NCBI GenBank assembly: GCA_035547955.1 | Contig: DASZTR010000042.1 | Coordinates: forward strand, 1-16,806 | DNA length: 16,806 nt | Reading direction: 5' to 3' | DNA from: Nitrososphaera sp035547955 | GTDB lineage: Archaea; Thermoproteota; Nitrososphaeria; Nitrososphaerales; Nitrososphaeraceae | In this document: piece after piece, positions 1 to 5,659 of the stretch | Numbering within the stretch: position 1 is the first letter of the stretch | How the letters are laid out: each line of letters starts with the position of its first letter | Notes under the pieces: generated by a model | Seen by the model: the letters and a program-made list of their open reading frames with translations, nothing else | Databases searched by the model: none | Told to the model about the DNA's origin: nothing | Translations under genes and position numbers: made by a program

Positions 1-669
1 CGTAACATACGCCTTGAACACGACAAGAACGTCGTCTACCTTCTTGGGTCCGATCCCAACATCAGAGCAAATGCCAGAGGCCGTGATGTCCTTTGAGGTG
101 ACAAACGGATATCCGCCGTGGAACAGCGACAAGTACGTACCTTGCGTCCCCTCCACCAGCACCTTTTCACCGTTTTCAAGTGCATAGTTGACCGAATTGC
201 TGACGTCCTCAACGAAAAGCGAAAGCTCTGGCACGTCGCGGGCAAGCCTTAATGTGCGGAGCGCCCTGTCGGCATTTGCCGGGCCCGTCCCTGTCCCTGT
301 GGTTCCGATCTTGCCTTTCAGGTGGTCCTCGCTCTTGTCGCGGTCAATGTGAGACTGCTCGATTATGCCGCACTGGGCATCGACATAAGTCCTGTCATCT
401 GCCTTGAACATTTCGATCTCTTTTAGCAAAACCTGTGGGTTTACAAGCACGCCTGCCCCGATGAGGAGCCGGGTTGACGGATTGAGTGCCGCGCTAGGGA
501 GCATGCGCACCTTGTACTCCTTGCCTCCAAACGCAAATGTGTGGCCGGCGTTTGGGCCTACTCCTCCGCGTACCGCAATGACCGGGTTGTCCTTCTTAGC
601 CAGGTACGCTACTATCTTGCCCTTCCCCTCGTCGCCAAAGAATCCGCCTACCGTCACAAGGCACGGCAT
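1..669 (-). CDS. purA: Adenylosuccinate synthetase, N-terminal 223 residues (runs off the left edge)
   Basis: This enzyme joins IMP and aspartate using GTP to make adenylosuccinate, the first committed step from IMP to AMP, in the cytoplasm. The reverse strand reads 223 codons without a stop from the ATG at 669 to the window edge. The N-terminus carries the family's GTP loop (GFFGDEGKGK, about residues 9-18). The GPNAGHT segment follows near residues 39-45, then GTTGTGTGPANADR around residues 125-138, and EGTQGTYLSLFHGGYPFVTS around residues 180-200; all are PurA signatures. Bacterial PurA is about 430 residues and archaeal forms are often about 340, so at least a third of the protein is missing here. 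A TATA-like element at 702-710 on the minus strand supports a short-leader mRNA. The gene is divergent from the ORF at 800. Identification is secure. Confidence 0.96.
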   Translation of the reverse strand, partial: MPCLVTVGGFFGDEGKGKIVAYLAKKDNPVIAVRGGVGPNAGHTFAFGGKEYKVRMLPSAALNPSTRLLIGAGVLVNPQVLLKEIEMFKADDRTYVDAQCGIIEQSHIDRDKSEDHLKGKIGTTGTGTGPANADRALRTLRLARDVPELSLFVEDVSNSVNYALENGEKVLVEGTQGTYLSLFHGGYPFVTSKDITASGICSDVGIGPKKVDDVLVVFKAYVT

Positions 670-701
670 ATGTATGTGCGAGAGTTTTTGGCAGCCCCTC
701 G

Positions 702-710
702 TTATTTATT
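702..710 (-). promoter_or_regulatory. TATA box for purA
   Basis: The reverse strand reads AAATAAATAA preceded by a purine-rich GGTGG stretch, an archaeal BRE/TATA-like arrangement. Transcription would start roughly 25 bases downstream near 680, giving a leader of about ten bases before the ATG at 669. Confidence 0.5.
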
Positions 711-716
711 TCCACC

Positions 717-766
717 TACATACACATATACGCGCGCATGTGTGTGTGTGCGCGCGTGCACATACG
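717..766. repeat. 50-bp alternating pyrimidine/purine tract (Z-DNA-type), between divergent promoters
   Basis: Every base from 717 to 766 alternates pyrimidine and purine, with blocks CGCGCGC (731-737), TGTGTGTGTG (741-750) and CGCGCG (751-756). Alternating CG/CA/TG sequence is the classical substrate for left-handed Z-DNA under negative supercoiling. The two GC-rich blocks (730-738 and 749-757) are also reverse complements around a ten-base loop, so a cruciform or RNA hairpin is possible. It sits between the TATA boxes of purA and of the gene at 800. Confidence 0.85.
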
Positions 767-775
767 AATTAAATT
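767..775 (+). promoter_or_regulatory. TATA box for the gene starting at 800
   Basis: AATTAAATT lies about 28 bases upstream of the TTG at 800, the spacing expected for an archaeal leaderless transcript. It directly abuts the alternating pyrimidine/purine tract. Confidence 0.5.
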
Positions 776-799
776 GAGCCGCTTCAAGAGATTAGGCTG

Positions 800-1306
800 T
801 TGAGCAACAGCGCAGGAGAGAAAGGCCAACAACAACAACAACAGCGGCAGCAGGATCTTGGCGGGGCCGCAGGGAACATCATCCAGATCCTTGCAAACCT
901 CCCGGAATTCCTGCGCAAGCCCATGCTGCAAAAGAGGCTCTCTGAATTCTTTGATATGGCAGAGAGCGAAAGGCAGGAAATGATTGCCCTTGCGCTTGCC
1001 GCTGCGCCGACGATAGACCCACAAAAGCTGTCCGTGCTCGTCAAGACGTGGCTTGAAGTCATTTCAGGGTTTGACGCTGTAAAGCGCACCGCGATCTTTG
1101 ACGTCTATTGCAGGCAGATAGTAAAACAACCAGAGTCGCTGCAGCGCCTCAACTTTCAGTCGCTCACAGACACGTTCCAGTCGCTTGGCGACAGAGAGCG
1201 CGAGATACTTGCAGACTCGCTCAAGGAAGTGCTCTTTGCCTTTCCAAAACGCGAAAAGGTGCTAGCGGCCATCCCTGACTATTCGAGAAAAGCACTCGGG
1301 CTTTAA
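800..1306 (+). CDS. Unknown helical protein with N-terminal polyglutamine stretch
   Basis: I do not recognise a named family in this 168-residue soluble protein. The chosen start is TTG at 800, because no ATG precedes the conserved-looking body and a TATA-like element sits about 28 bases upstream. Residues 8-18 are almost all glutamine, encoded by CAA/CAG repeats, a low-complexity lead-in that may be disordered. From residue 26 onward the sequence is rich in Leu, Phe, Glu, Lys and Arg with heptad-like spacing and few glycines or prolines, suggesting an all-helical fold. No transmembrane segment, cysteine cluster or catalytic motif is visible. It is convergent with the zinc-ribbon/YggX-like gene ending at 1325, with only 18 bases between stops. 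Codon use and GC resemble the housekeeping neighbours, so it is probably native. Confidence 0.82.
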   Translation: MSNSAGEKGQQQQQQRQQDLGGAAGNIIQILANLPEFLRKPMLQKRLSEFFDMAESERQEMIALALAAAPTIDPQKLSVLVKTWLEVISGFDAVKRTAIFDVYCRQIVKQPESLQRLNFQSLTDTFQSLGDREREILADSLKEVLFAFPKREKVLAAIPDYSRKALGL

Positions 1307-1324
1307 TCCCCGTGCGCCCTTTTA

Positions 1325-1618
1325 CTAATGTGACGGCTGCTGCTCAGGCTTTTTCTCTATCTCGCCGATGCCTTTCTCAAGGCCAAAGAACGCCTTTTCG
1401 TACTTGCGCAGCGCCTTTCTATGTTCTGGAAGGGACATGTCAAGCCTTAGCTCGTTCATAACCATGATAGCATACGTAGTCCACTCTTTCCAGCATGCGT
1501 TGCATGAAGGGTACTTGTCAGCGGCCGGGTCTTCTGAGGGCGCGTCTATCGGTTTGCCGCATTTCAGGCAGGTCTTGCCGCTCATATCTCTCTTGTGAGA
1601 ACCTTTTGCACCAGCCAT
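1325..1618 (-). CDS. Zinc ribbon plus Fe(2+)-trafficking (YggX-like) domain protein
   Basis: This is a 97-residue protein. Residues 17-42 hold a Cys4 ribbon (CLKCGKP, then CNAC). The remainder matches the pattern of bacterial YggX/Fe(2+)-trafficking proteins: W-x2-W, an NELRLDM segment (residues 55-61), EHRK (65-68) and a Phe-rich helix. YggX proteins protect iron-sulfur enzymes from oxidative damage and have been proposed to move ferrous iron. Bacterial YggX lacks the leading zinc ribbon and has a single important N-terminal cysteine instead, so this is an architectural variant. The ATG at 1618 lies about 20 bases after a TATA-like element (1634-1642, minus strand), consistent with a nearly leaderless mRNA. 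The YggX assignment rests on motif recognition; the ribbon may equally be structural zinc or the site of iron binding. Confidence 0.85.
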   Translation of the reverse strand: MAGAKGSHKRDMSGKTCLKCGKPIDAPSEDPAADKYPSCNACWKEWTTYAIMVMNELRLDMSLPEHRKALRKYEKAFFGLEKGIGEIEKKPEQQPSH

Positions 1619-1633
1619 TATTATACGTTAAAA

Positions 1634-1642
1634 ATTATAAAC
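1634..1642 (-). promoter_or_regulatory. TATA box for the YggX-like gene
   Basis: The reverse strand reads TTTATAATT about 20 bases upstream of the ATG at 1618, suggesting a very short or absent leader. Confidence 0.5.
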
Positions 1643-1797
1643 TGTGCATCTATGCGGCGTGAACCCATTTCAATCATGGCGATAGAATTTTTCTGATAAT
1701 AGGGATGCTGTGTCTTGTGTGCCCATGCCTCTGCAGCTGGTGCCTGATTGTTAAACTTCCCGTAAACTAGTTTTGGTACAAGTAGATTAAAGGTATG

Positions 1798-1810
1798 GTA
1801 ACTAAGTTAC
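1798..1810. promoter_or_regulatory. 13-bp inverted repeat upstream of the PepSY-like gene promoter
   Basis: GTAACT-A-AGTTAC is a perfect inverted repeat with one central base. It ends about 20 bases before the TATA-like element TTAAAATA (1831-1838) of the gene starting at 1859. This is a suitable position for an activator or repressor site. The regulator is unknown. Confidence 0.4.
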
Positions 1811-1830
1811 GTGTCTTTGGTGGACAACCG

Positions 1831-1838
1831 TTAAAATA
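1831..1838 (+). promoter_or_regulatory. TATA box for the PepSY-like gene
   Basis: TTAAAATA is centred about 25 bases upstream of the ATG at 1859. That spacing favours the ATG at 1859 over the in-frame TTG at 1844, which would lie upstream of the predicted transcription start. Confidence 0.5.
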
Positions 1839-1858
1839 ATTCGTTGCAAAGCCTATGC

Positions 1859-2440
1859 ATGTCAGGAGCAAATCTTCGGAGCAAAAAGATGGTGATGGTA
1901 ATATTGGTCGCCATTATTGCCGCCGGCGCAGTGTCTGCCGTTTTGGTGGCATTGTCATCGGTGGCACAGGCAAACGCTCAGCAGCAGAAAATGACAATGA
2001 TGATGACGATGGGATGGGGCGAGGAGGCGGCGGGCCAAGGAATCCCCGAAATAAAAGGCTCTGTCAGCGTCGCAAACAAAACGGTGGACTTTATTGGTGA
2101 AAACGTCAAGGTGCAGTTTGCCACGGCCGCAGAGGCCGCACAGAGTCATGTGATAGCCGGAACCGTGCTTGGAGGGAATCTGGGCGTGGTGCAGGGATAC
2201 CTTGTATACACGTTCTTTGTGGCAGATATCGCAAACCACGCAGGACAGACGGTCATAGTCGACGCGGGAAACGGCCAAGTGCTTTACACCTCCTCGAGCC
2301 ATACATTAGGCTCCTCTTGGCCGATGATGTCCGGTCAATGGAGCGGGCACAGTGGGTATGGCGTAGGAGGAGGAAGCGGCGGATGGTGGTGGGACGGGCC
2401 TTGGAAAGATCATGGATTTGGCTGGGGGGCCTGGCACTAA
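1859..2440 (+). CDS. Secreted or membrane-anchored PepSY-like protein with Gly/Trp-rich C-terminus
   Basis: From the ATG at 1859 this is a 193-residue exported protein. Residues 8-40 form a basic-hydrophobic signal sequence ending near AQANAQQQ, so it is secreted or N-terminally anchored. A Met-rich stretch (KMTMMMTMGW) follows. Residues about 80-145 read like a PepSY domain: an Ala-rich helix (ATAAEAAQSHV), then strands ending VDAGNGQVLYTSS, similar to the usual D-x-x-T/N-G-x-V/I-L ending. PepSY domains are associated with protease inhibition, metal handling or cell-surface signalling. The last 30 residues are Gly, Trp and His rich (GGWWWDGPWKDHGFGWGAWH), an unusual tail suited to membrane-surface contact or metal binding. 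In-frame TTG at 1844 is an alternative start. Tail function is unknown; the PepSY call is by pattern only. Confidence 0.82.
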   Translation: MSGANLRSKKMVMVILVAIIAAGAVSAVLVALSSVAQANAQQQKMTMMMTMGWGEEAAGQGIPEIKGSVSVANKTVDFIGENVKVQFATAAEAAQSHVIAGTVLGGNLGVVQGYLVYTFFVADIANHAGQTVIVDAGNGQVLYTSSSHTLGSSWPMMSGQWSGHSGYGVGGGSGGWWWDGPWKDHGFGWGAWH

Positions 2441-2452
2441 TCATTCCTCCCA

Positions 2453-2481
2453 CCACCTTCTCTCTCCCTCCCTCCCTCCCC
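2453..2481. repeat. Polypyrimidine tract with four C-runs (G-quadruplex motif on minus strand)
   Basis: Thirteen bases past the stop at 2440 begins an almost pure C/T stretch ending in four C3-4 runs separated by single Ts (2466-2481). The complementary strand therefore fits the G3-N1-G3-N1-G3-N1-G3 quadruplex pattern, and the plus strand fits an i-motif. A similar three-run tract occurs at 4276-4287, also in a 3' intergenic position. A role in transcript ending is possible but unproven. Confidence 0.6.
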
Positions 2482-2531
2482 ACAATCTCTATTTTTCATT
2501 AAAGGAATCTGAGGAGGCTCTGTAAAAAAAA

Positions 2532-3035
2532 TTGCCAGAACAACCCGGCGGCAATAATGCCGTCGCAGAATCAGCAGAGGGAGTATGCGTGCGTAAATAT
2601 GGGATAATCGGCTTGGCCGTTCACCTGATAGGATTTGCGCTTGGCTTTGTAGGCGAAGGTCTGATACTAATGGGGACCATCAGCATAGAATCCGGAGCCG
2701 CGGCGCTCGAACCTGTCGGAGACCTGTTGTACGGTCTTGGCCTCGTAACCGTGGTTGCAGTCGCTGCGAAGGCAAACGTACCGATGAAATACCTGCTCAT
2801 ATCAGGGACGGCAATCGGCATTGGCCTCTTTTGCAAATCCGCGGTCCATGAAATTCACATTGCTTCCGGCATGGGGTTTGGGCTTGAGCACCTTCGCCAT
2901 ATCGGAATAGGCGCCATTCTGATAACTCTCTCAGTTGTGGCACTTGCAGTGCTGGCCCTGCGCTACAACGGGTCAAGAGAACATCAGAAAAAAAAGGAGA
3001 ATAGAGGAGGAGGGTGGCGTGACACGCTAAAATGA
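2532..3035 (+). CDS. Four-helix membrane protein with two HxxH motifs, unknown function
   Basis: This 167-residue integral membrane protein has hydrophobic segments at about 23-47, 61-79, 85-103 and 124-143, and a very basic cytosolic-type tail (REHQKKKENRGGGWR). I recognise no family. Two His pairs flank the loop between helices 3 and 4: HEIH (106-109) and HLRH (120-123). Another His sits in helix 1 (residue 31). This spacing could bind a metal or heme on one membrane face. The start used is TTG at 2532, with a GAGGAGG Shine-Dalgarno-like sequence at 2511-2517; GTG at 2589 would remove the non-hydrophobic N-terminus and is a real alternative. The stop overlaps the ATG of a 33-codon ORF. The gene lies 91 bases after the PepSY-like gene on the same strand, so co-transcription is possible. 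Confidence 0.75.
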   Translation: MPEQPGGNNAVAESAEGVCVRKYGIIGLAVHLIGFALGFVGEGLILMGTISIESGAAALEPVGDLLYGLGLVTVVAVAAKANVPMKYLLISGTAIGIGLFCKSAVHEIHIASGMGFGLEHLRHIGIGAILITLSVVALAVLALRYNGSREHQKKKENRGGGWRDTLK

Positions 3036-3133
3036 ACCAAAAACGAGACGACAACGGGCCTGAAAACCATGGCGGGCCAGATTGCGAATTATGCGCGGAA
3101 AATATCCCGCTACCTCTACTAGTTGACAGATGA
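3032..3133 (+). CDS. Possible 33-residue CxxC mini-protein overlapping the membrane protein stop
   Basis: An ATG at 3032 overlaps the TGA of the preceding gene in an ATGA arrangement, the classic geometry for coupled translation. The ORF runs 33 codons to TGA at 3133 and contains one CxxC pair (DCELCAEN, residues 17-24) in an otherwise polar peptide ending in a short hydrophobic patch. A purine-rich AGAGGAGGAGGG lies at 3002-3013. The peptide could bind metal as a dimer or with the membrane protein's His pairs, but nothing proves it is made. It could also be the original C-terminus of the upstream gene thrown out of frame. Confidence 0.35.
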   Translation: MNQKRDDNGPENHGGPDCELCAENIPLPLLVDR

Positions 3134-3228
3134 CTATTGCATATGGGGAGTGCTGACAAAAAAAGGCGCACCTACGCGCGCCTCAATGTCGTTTCAGTCT
3201 GTATGGGGATTTCTATAAATAACGTTAC

Positions 3229-3240
3229 GGTTATATAACC
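3229..3240. promoter_or_regulatory. Palindromic TATA region / probable ArsR autoregulatory operator
   Basis: GGTTATATAACC is a perfect 12-bp palindrome containing the TATA box itself, about 25 bases before the ATG at 3260. A second 8-bp palindrome (TAACGTTA, 3220-3227) lies immediately upstream. ArsR-family dimers bind inverted repeats, so occupation here would block TBP. The assignment to this regulator is inference from position. Confidence 0.55.
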
Positions 3241-3259
3241 AAGAGGTCATATTCAATGC

Positions 3260-3574
3260 ATGGATATGTTTTCTGCTGTGGCCGACCCGACACGAAGGGC
3301 CATGCTGGATCTGCTTGTCGAACGCGAGCGGACGGTGAGCGATCTTGCCAAAGCATTTCCAACGATTAGCCAGCCCGCCGTGTCAAAACACCTGAGGGTA
3401 CTCAGAAACGCGGGTCTTGTCAGCGTACGGGCCCACGCCCAGCAGCGAATCTATAGACTCCAGCCAAAAGCTCTGGCAGAACTTGACGCATGGATAGCCA
3501 AATACAAGGTCTTTTGGTCTGGGCACCTTGACGCGCTGGAGCAGTATCTATCCAAAAAGGAAAAAGAAGAATAA
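3260..3574 (+). CDS. ArsR-family winged-helix transcriptional repressor
   Basis: This 104-residue DNA-binding protein has the compact ArsR/SmtB fold. Residues 1-20 form the first helix (FSAVADPTRRAMLDLL, a very typical ArsR opening). The helix-turn-helix follows at about 25-54, with the recognition helix reading SQPAVSKHLRVLRNAGLV, and the wing (RAHAQQRIYRL) comes at 57-67. There are no cysteines and no CVC or His/Asp metal site, so it is not a classical arsenic or metal sensor; it resembles the SdpR-type group commonly paired with SRPBCC proteins. It is followed after 15 bases by an SRPBCC gene, a pairing widespread in bacteria. A palindrome over its own TATA box suggests autoregulation. The mRNA is probably leaderless. 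Confidence 0.93.
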   Translation: MDMFSAVADPTRRAMLDLLVERERTVSDLAKAFPTISQPAVSKHLRVLRNAGLVSVRAHAQQRIYRLQPKALAELDAWIAKYKVFWSGHLDALEQYLSKKEKEE

Positions 3575-3589
3575 GAGTGAGAGAAAAAA

Positions 3590-4135
3590 ATGAATGCAAA
3601 ATCAAATGATTTGAGCGACGACAACCGGAACGGGACGGTGACAATCGAAGGCGAGCATGCAACACTTCGGTTCGAGAGGCGGCTTGCCCATTCCAGGGAA
3701 GCAGTCTGGAAGGCCATTACGGACCCAAAAGAACTGGCCGTTTGGTTCAACACGAAGGCAATAATCGACGCGCGCAATGGGGGCATGATAGACTTTGTCA
3801 ACGCGCCATCGGGGTTCCATACGACGGGGCGCATCCTAGTCTGGGATCCGCCACGCGCTTTTGAGCATGAGTGGCACATAGCTTCCCATCCGCCTGAACT
3901 GCCAAAAGGTGAACCAGATGCCGTTATTCGCTGGGAGCTCGTGCGGGAGGGAGACTCTAATACCATCCTCATTGTGACCTTTAGCCGGCTGACCAAACCG
4001 ACCGCACTTGGCTTTGCCCCTGGAATGCACGCTTTTCTGGATCGCCTTGCCGCCAGCCTTAACCAAGAGGCGCTGCCAAACTGGATGGAAAGGTACGATG
4101 CTGTCAAAGGGTCTTATCCCAGCTGGCAGCGTTGA
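3590..4135 (+). CDS. SRPBCC (AHSA1/START-like) domain protein
   Basis: This 181-residue cytosolic protein belongs to the SRPBCC helix-grip superfamily, Aha1-C-like branch. The signatures are the opening strand and helix FERRLAHSREAVWKAITDPKELAVWF (about residues 29-54), then GRILVWDPPRAFEHEW (79-94), the strand VIRWELV, and a C-terminal helix with Trp-Met-Glu-Arg. The fold makes a deep hydrophobic cavity that binds small lipophilic ligands; the ligand here cannot be told from sequence. It begins 15 bases after the arsR stop behind a purine-rich GAGTGAGAG, so both are translated from one mRNA. The pair resembles bacterial ArsR-SRPBCC operons, and acquisition from bacteria is plausible. A T-run and a hairpin terminator follow the stop. 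Confidence 0.92.
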   Translation: MNAKSNDLSDDNRNGTVTIEGEHATLRFERRLAHSREAVWKAITDPKELAVWFNTKAIIDARNGGMIDFVNAPSGFHTTGRILVWDPPRAFEHEWHIASHPPELPKGEPDAVIRWELVREGDSNTILIVTFSRLTKPTALGFAPGMHAFLDRLAASLNQEALPNWMERYDAVKGSYPSWQR

Positions 4136-4180
4136 ATTCTTTTTTTTCAAAAGTTCGATTGACCGCTAAATGTCAGAATT

Positions 4181-4204
4181 AAAATGCGGCAGAGCGCATT
4201 TTTT
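4181..4204 (+). terminator. Hairpin plus T-run terminator after the arsR-SRPBCC operon
   Basis: AAAATGCG (4181-4188) and CGCATTTT (4195-4202) form a perfect 8-bp stem with a 6-base loop, and Ts continue to 4204. A first T-rich run (4139-4147) lies right after the stop at 4135. Archaeal termination mainly uses T-runs, so either could act. The two together mark the operon end. Confidence 0.55.
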
Positions 4205-4345
4205 ACGAGTCCGCCAAACCTGTATGTCTGTTTGTATGACAGAAGATATATTGTCTTGGCCAACCAACCTACCTTCCCTCCCTCCCCTCTCTATACCTCT
4301 CATCTTTTGTAGCGTAATAAAAAAACAAAGTATATGTCTGGTAGA

Positions 4346-4690
4346 TTAAAAGAGCGGCTTTTTCATGTTCGAACCGCAGCTGGAACATCTCATACCCTTG
4401 ACCTCTGCGCCGCAGGCCAGGCAGACGTACTTTAGCTTTACACCCTCACCCATGTGGCCCCTCCCCGCCGTGTCGCTTCCAAAGCCAAATGAGCCTAGCG
4501 CCTTTGCCTGGCGGTACCGTATGTAAAAGATTGCTGCCACAAGTATTGCAACGTTTGCAGCCATACCTATCAGGAAGCCGAAAAAATAGGTCAAGACAAG
4601 CCCTATCCCTAAACTTGCCGCCAGGAACATTATCTGGCGCTTTAGCACGGGTCTTAGGCTGCCGTCCATGTATGGTATCCTCTTTCTCAC
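4346..4690 (-). CDS. Small membrane protein: two transmembrane helices plus Cys4 zinc ribbon
   Basis: This 114-residue protein has two closely spaced hydrophobic segments (about 20-40 and 43-58) forming a hairpin in the membrane. A Gly-rich linker follows, then a C-terminal zinc ribbon with cysteines at 90, 93, 102 and 105 (CLACGAEVKGMRCSSCG). Both termini are basic, so the ribbon most likely faces the cytoplasm. No specific family is recognised; such proteins are common and uncharacterised in Nitrososphaerota. The start is GTG at 4690. An ATG at 4669 (MDGSLRP) is the alternative, and GAAAGAGG lies just upstream of it. The gene is divergent from the zinc-ribbon gene at 4788 with about 100 bases between. 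Confidence 0.82.
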   Translation of the reverse strand: MRKRIPYMDGSLRPVLKRQIMFLAASLGIGLVLTYFFGFLIGMAANVAILVAAIFYIRYRQAKALGSFGFGSDTAGRGHMGEGVKLKYVCLACGAEVKGMRCSSCGSNMKKPLF

Positions 4691-4753
4691 CTATAGCTTG
4701 CAACTCATCGCTTAAGAAGGTTTTTCCAGATCGGGCTTGATTTTTTCCTAAAG

Positions 4754-4761
4754 TTATTATA
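4754..4761 (+). promoter_or_regulatory. TATA box for the small zinc-ribbon gene
   Basis: TTATTATA is centred about 30 bases before the ATG at 4788. An upstream in-frame ATG at 4770 is only about 13 bases away, too close to be transcribed from this element, so it favours the later start. Confidence 0.45.
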
Positions 4762-4787
4762 GTTTTGCAATGCAAGTACTACCTGAC

Positions 4788-4955
4788 ATGAAAGTGCGCT
4801 GCCCCGACTGCAAGGCAATCGCCGAACTGGCAGACGACTTTACGTATGTCAAGTGCACCCAATGTGAGTTTGACATGACGTACGGCGAGTACGTAAGGTA
4901 CATCGCGTACAAGGACGCCCGCTATCGCGACATCCTGAGCGACTACAAAAAGTAA
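4788..4955 (+). CDS. Tiny Cys4 zinc-ribbon protein
   Basis: From the ATG at 4788 this is a 55-residue protein. Its first half is a zinc ribbon with cysteines 5, 8, 23 and 26 (CPDC and CTQC separated by 14 residues). Its second half is a charged, Tyr-rich helix (YGEYVRYIAYKDARYRDILSDYKK). No enzyme motif is present; single ribbons like this usually mediate nucleic-acid or protein binding. ATG at 4770 would add six residues but sits too close to the TATA element. The high codon quality and conserved-looking Cys spacing argue for a real gene despite its length. It is 44 bases upstream of a membrane-protein gene on the same strand, which appears to have its own TATA element, so shared function is uncertain. 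Confidence 0.83.
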   Translation: MKVRCPDCKAIAELADDFTYVKCTQCEFDMTYGEYVRYIAYKDARYRDILSDYKK

Positions 4956-4999
4956 ATAACTCTGCATGCAGACCACATATACCGTCGTCGGGCCGTTTG

Positions 5000-5659
5000 G
5001 TGGATAATATTGTTGTCGAGCTTGCGATAAATCTTGTCGGCCTGGCTATTTCTGCCATGATAGGTCGGTTCGCGTACAGCGGCTATGCGACCATAGGCAG
5101 CCCAAACCTCCTGCGCCTCACCCTTGCATTCATCTCCATTGCTGCCGGCTTTGTCCTCATCCTGCTCCACCTTTTTGTCCCGCCCGGCGATTATGCCCAG
5201 GCCGTAGAAACTGCCGGCCTTGCCGCGCAGGCAGTGGGCTATTTCTTCATCGCCATGTCTCACGGCTTGAAATCTTCTTTTGACTTTGCCCCGAGAGGGA
5301 GGAGCACGACTTCTGCACTTGCCATGATACCACTAGCTGCTACCCCATTCCTGATACCTGGAAATTCAATAGAACATCTTGTCAGGTCAATTTCTTTTAT
5401 TCTATTAGTATATGTGTCAATCGAAACATTAGCATCGTACATGCAGAACACTAGGACCAACACTCTCATGATTGGTTCCGGCCTGGGGACGCTTGCCGTA
5501 GCGGAGCTATTGGCGTGGTACGATTTCATATTTCCGGGTAACTTCAACTATCCTGCAATGATCACCAAGGTGGCCGGCTTTGGCCTCATGTTCATACCGT
5601 TCTCGAAATTCGGCCTGACAAGTGGCCTTGGGAGGTTACAAAAAGAAGATGCCGAGTAA
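5000..5659 (+). CDS. Seven-segment integral membrane protein, unknown function
   Basis: This protein of about 219 residues has seven hydrophobic segments, at about 4-27, 38-61, 69-91, 106-122, 128-149, 157-179 and 188-207, with short loops and no large soluble domain. A basic loop (KSSFDFAPRGR) follows segment 3. I recognise no enzyme motif or transporter signature. The seven-helix layout with a DNA-binding partner recalls membrane sensor modules, but that is inference. GTG at 5000 is preferred because a TATA-like CACATATAC (4973-4981) lies about 25 bases upstream; TTG at 4997 adds one residue. The downstream winged-helix gene overlaps its last codons, so both are translated from one mRNA. 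GC drops around 5380-5460 compared with the rest of the gene. Confidence 0.8.
   Translation: MDNIVVELAINLVGLAISAMIGRFAYSGYATIGSPNLLRLTLAFISIAAGFVLILLHLFVPPGDYAQAVETAGLAAQAVGYFFIAMSHGLKSSFDFAPRGRSTTSALAMIPLAATPFLIPGNSIEHLVRSISFILLVYVSIETLASYMQNTRTNTLMIGSGLGTLAVAELLAWYDFIFPGNFNYPAMITKVAGFGLMFIPFSKFGLTSGLGRLQKEDAE

Noticed and set aside
1621..1803. Open reverse frame of about 60 codons ending just before the YggX-like ATG
   Set aside because: No start codon until very late, it reads through the apparent TATA box, and no recognisable motif is present. An open frame of this length is not rare by chance.
3164..3183. AGGCGC/GCGCCT inverted repeat as a terminator
   Set aside because: Six-base stem with an eight-base loop and no following T-run. 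Too weak, although it lies between two genes.
3451..4107. 218-codon open frame on the minus strand
   Set aside because: Antisense to the arsR-SRPBCC operon, both of which have clear family signatures. No promoter or domain supports the antisense frame.
4170..4349. 59-codon plus-strand ORF
   Set aside because: Contains the terminator hairpin and the polypyrimidine tract, has no promoter, and its residues look random. Treated as 3' intergenic sequence.
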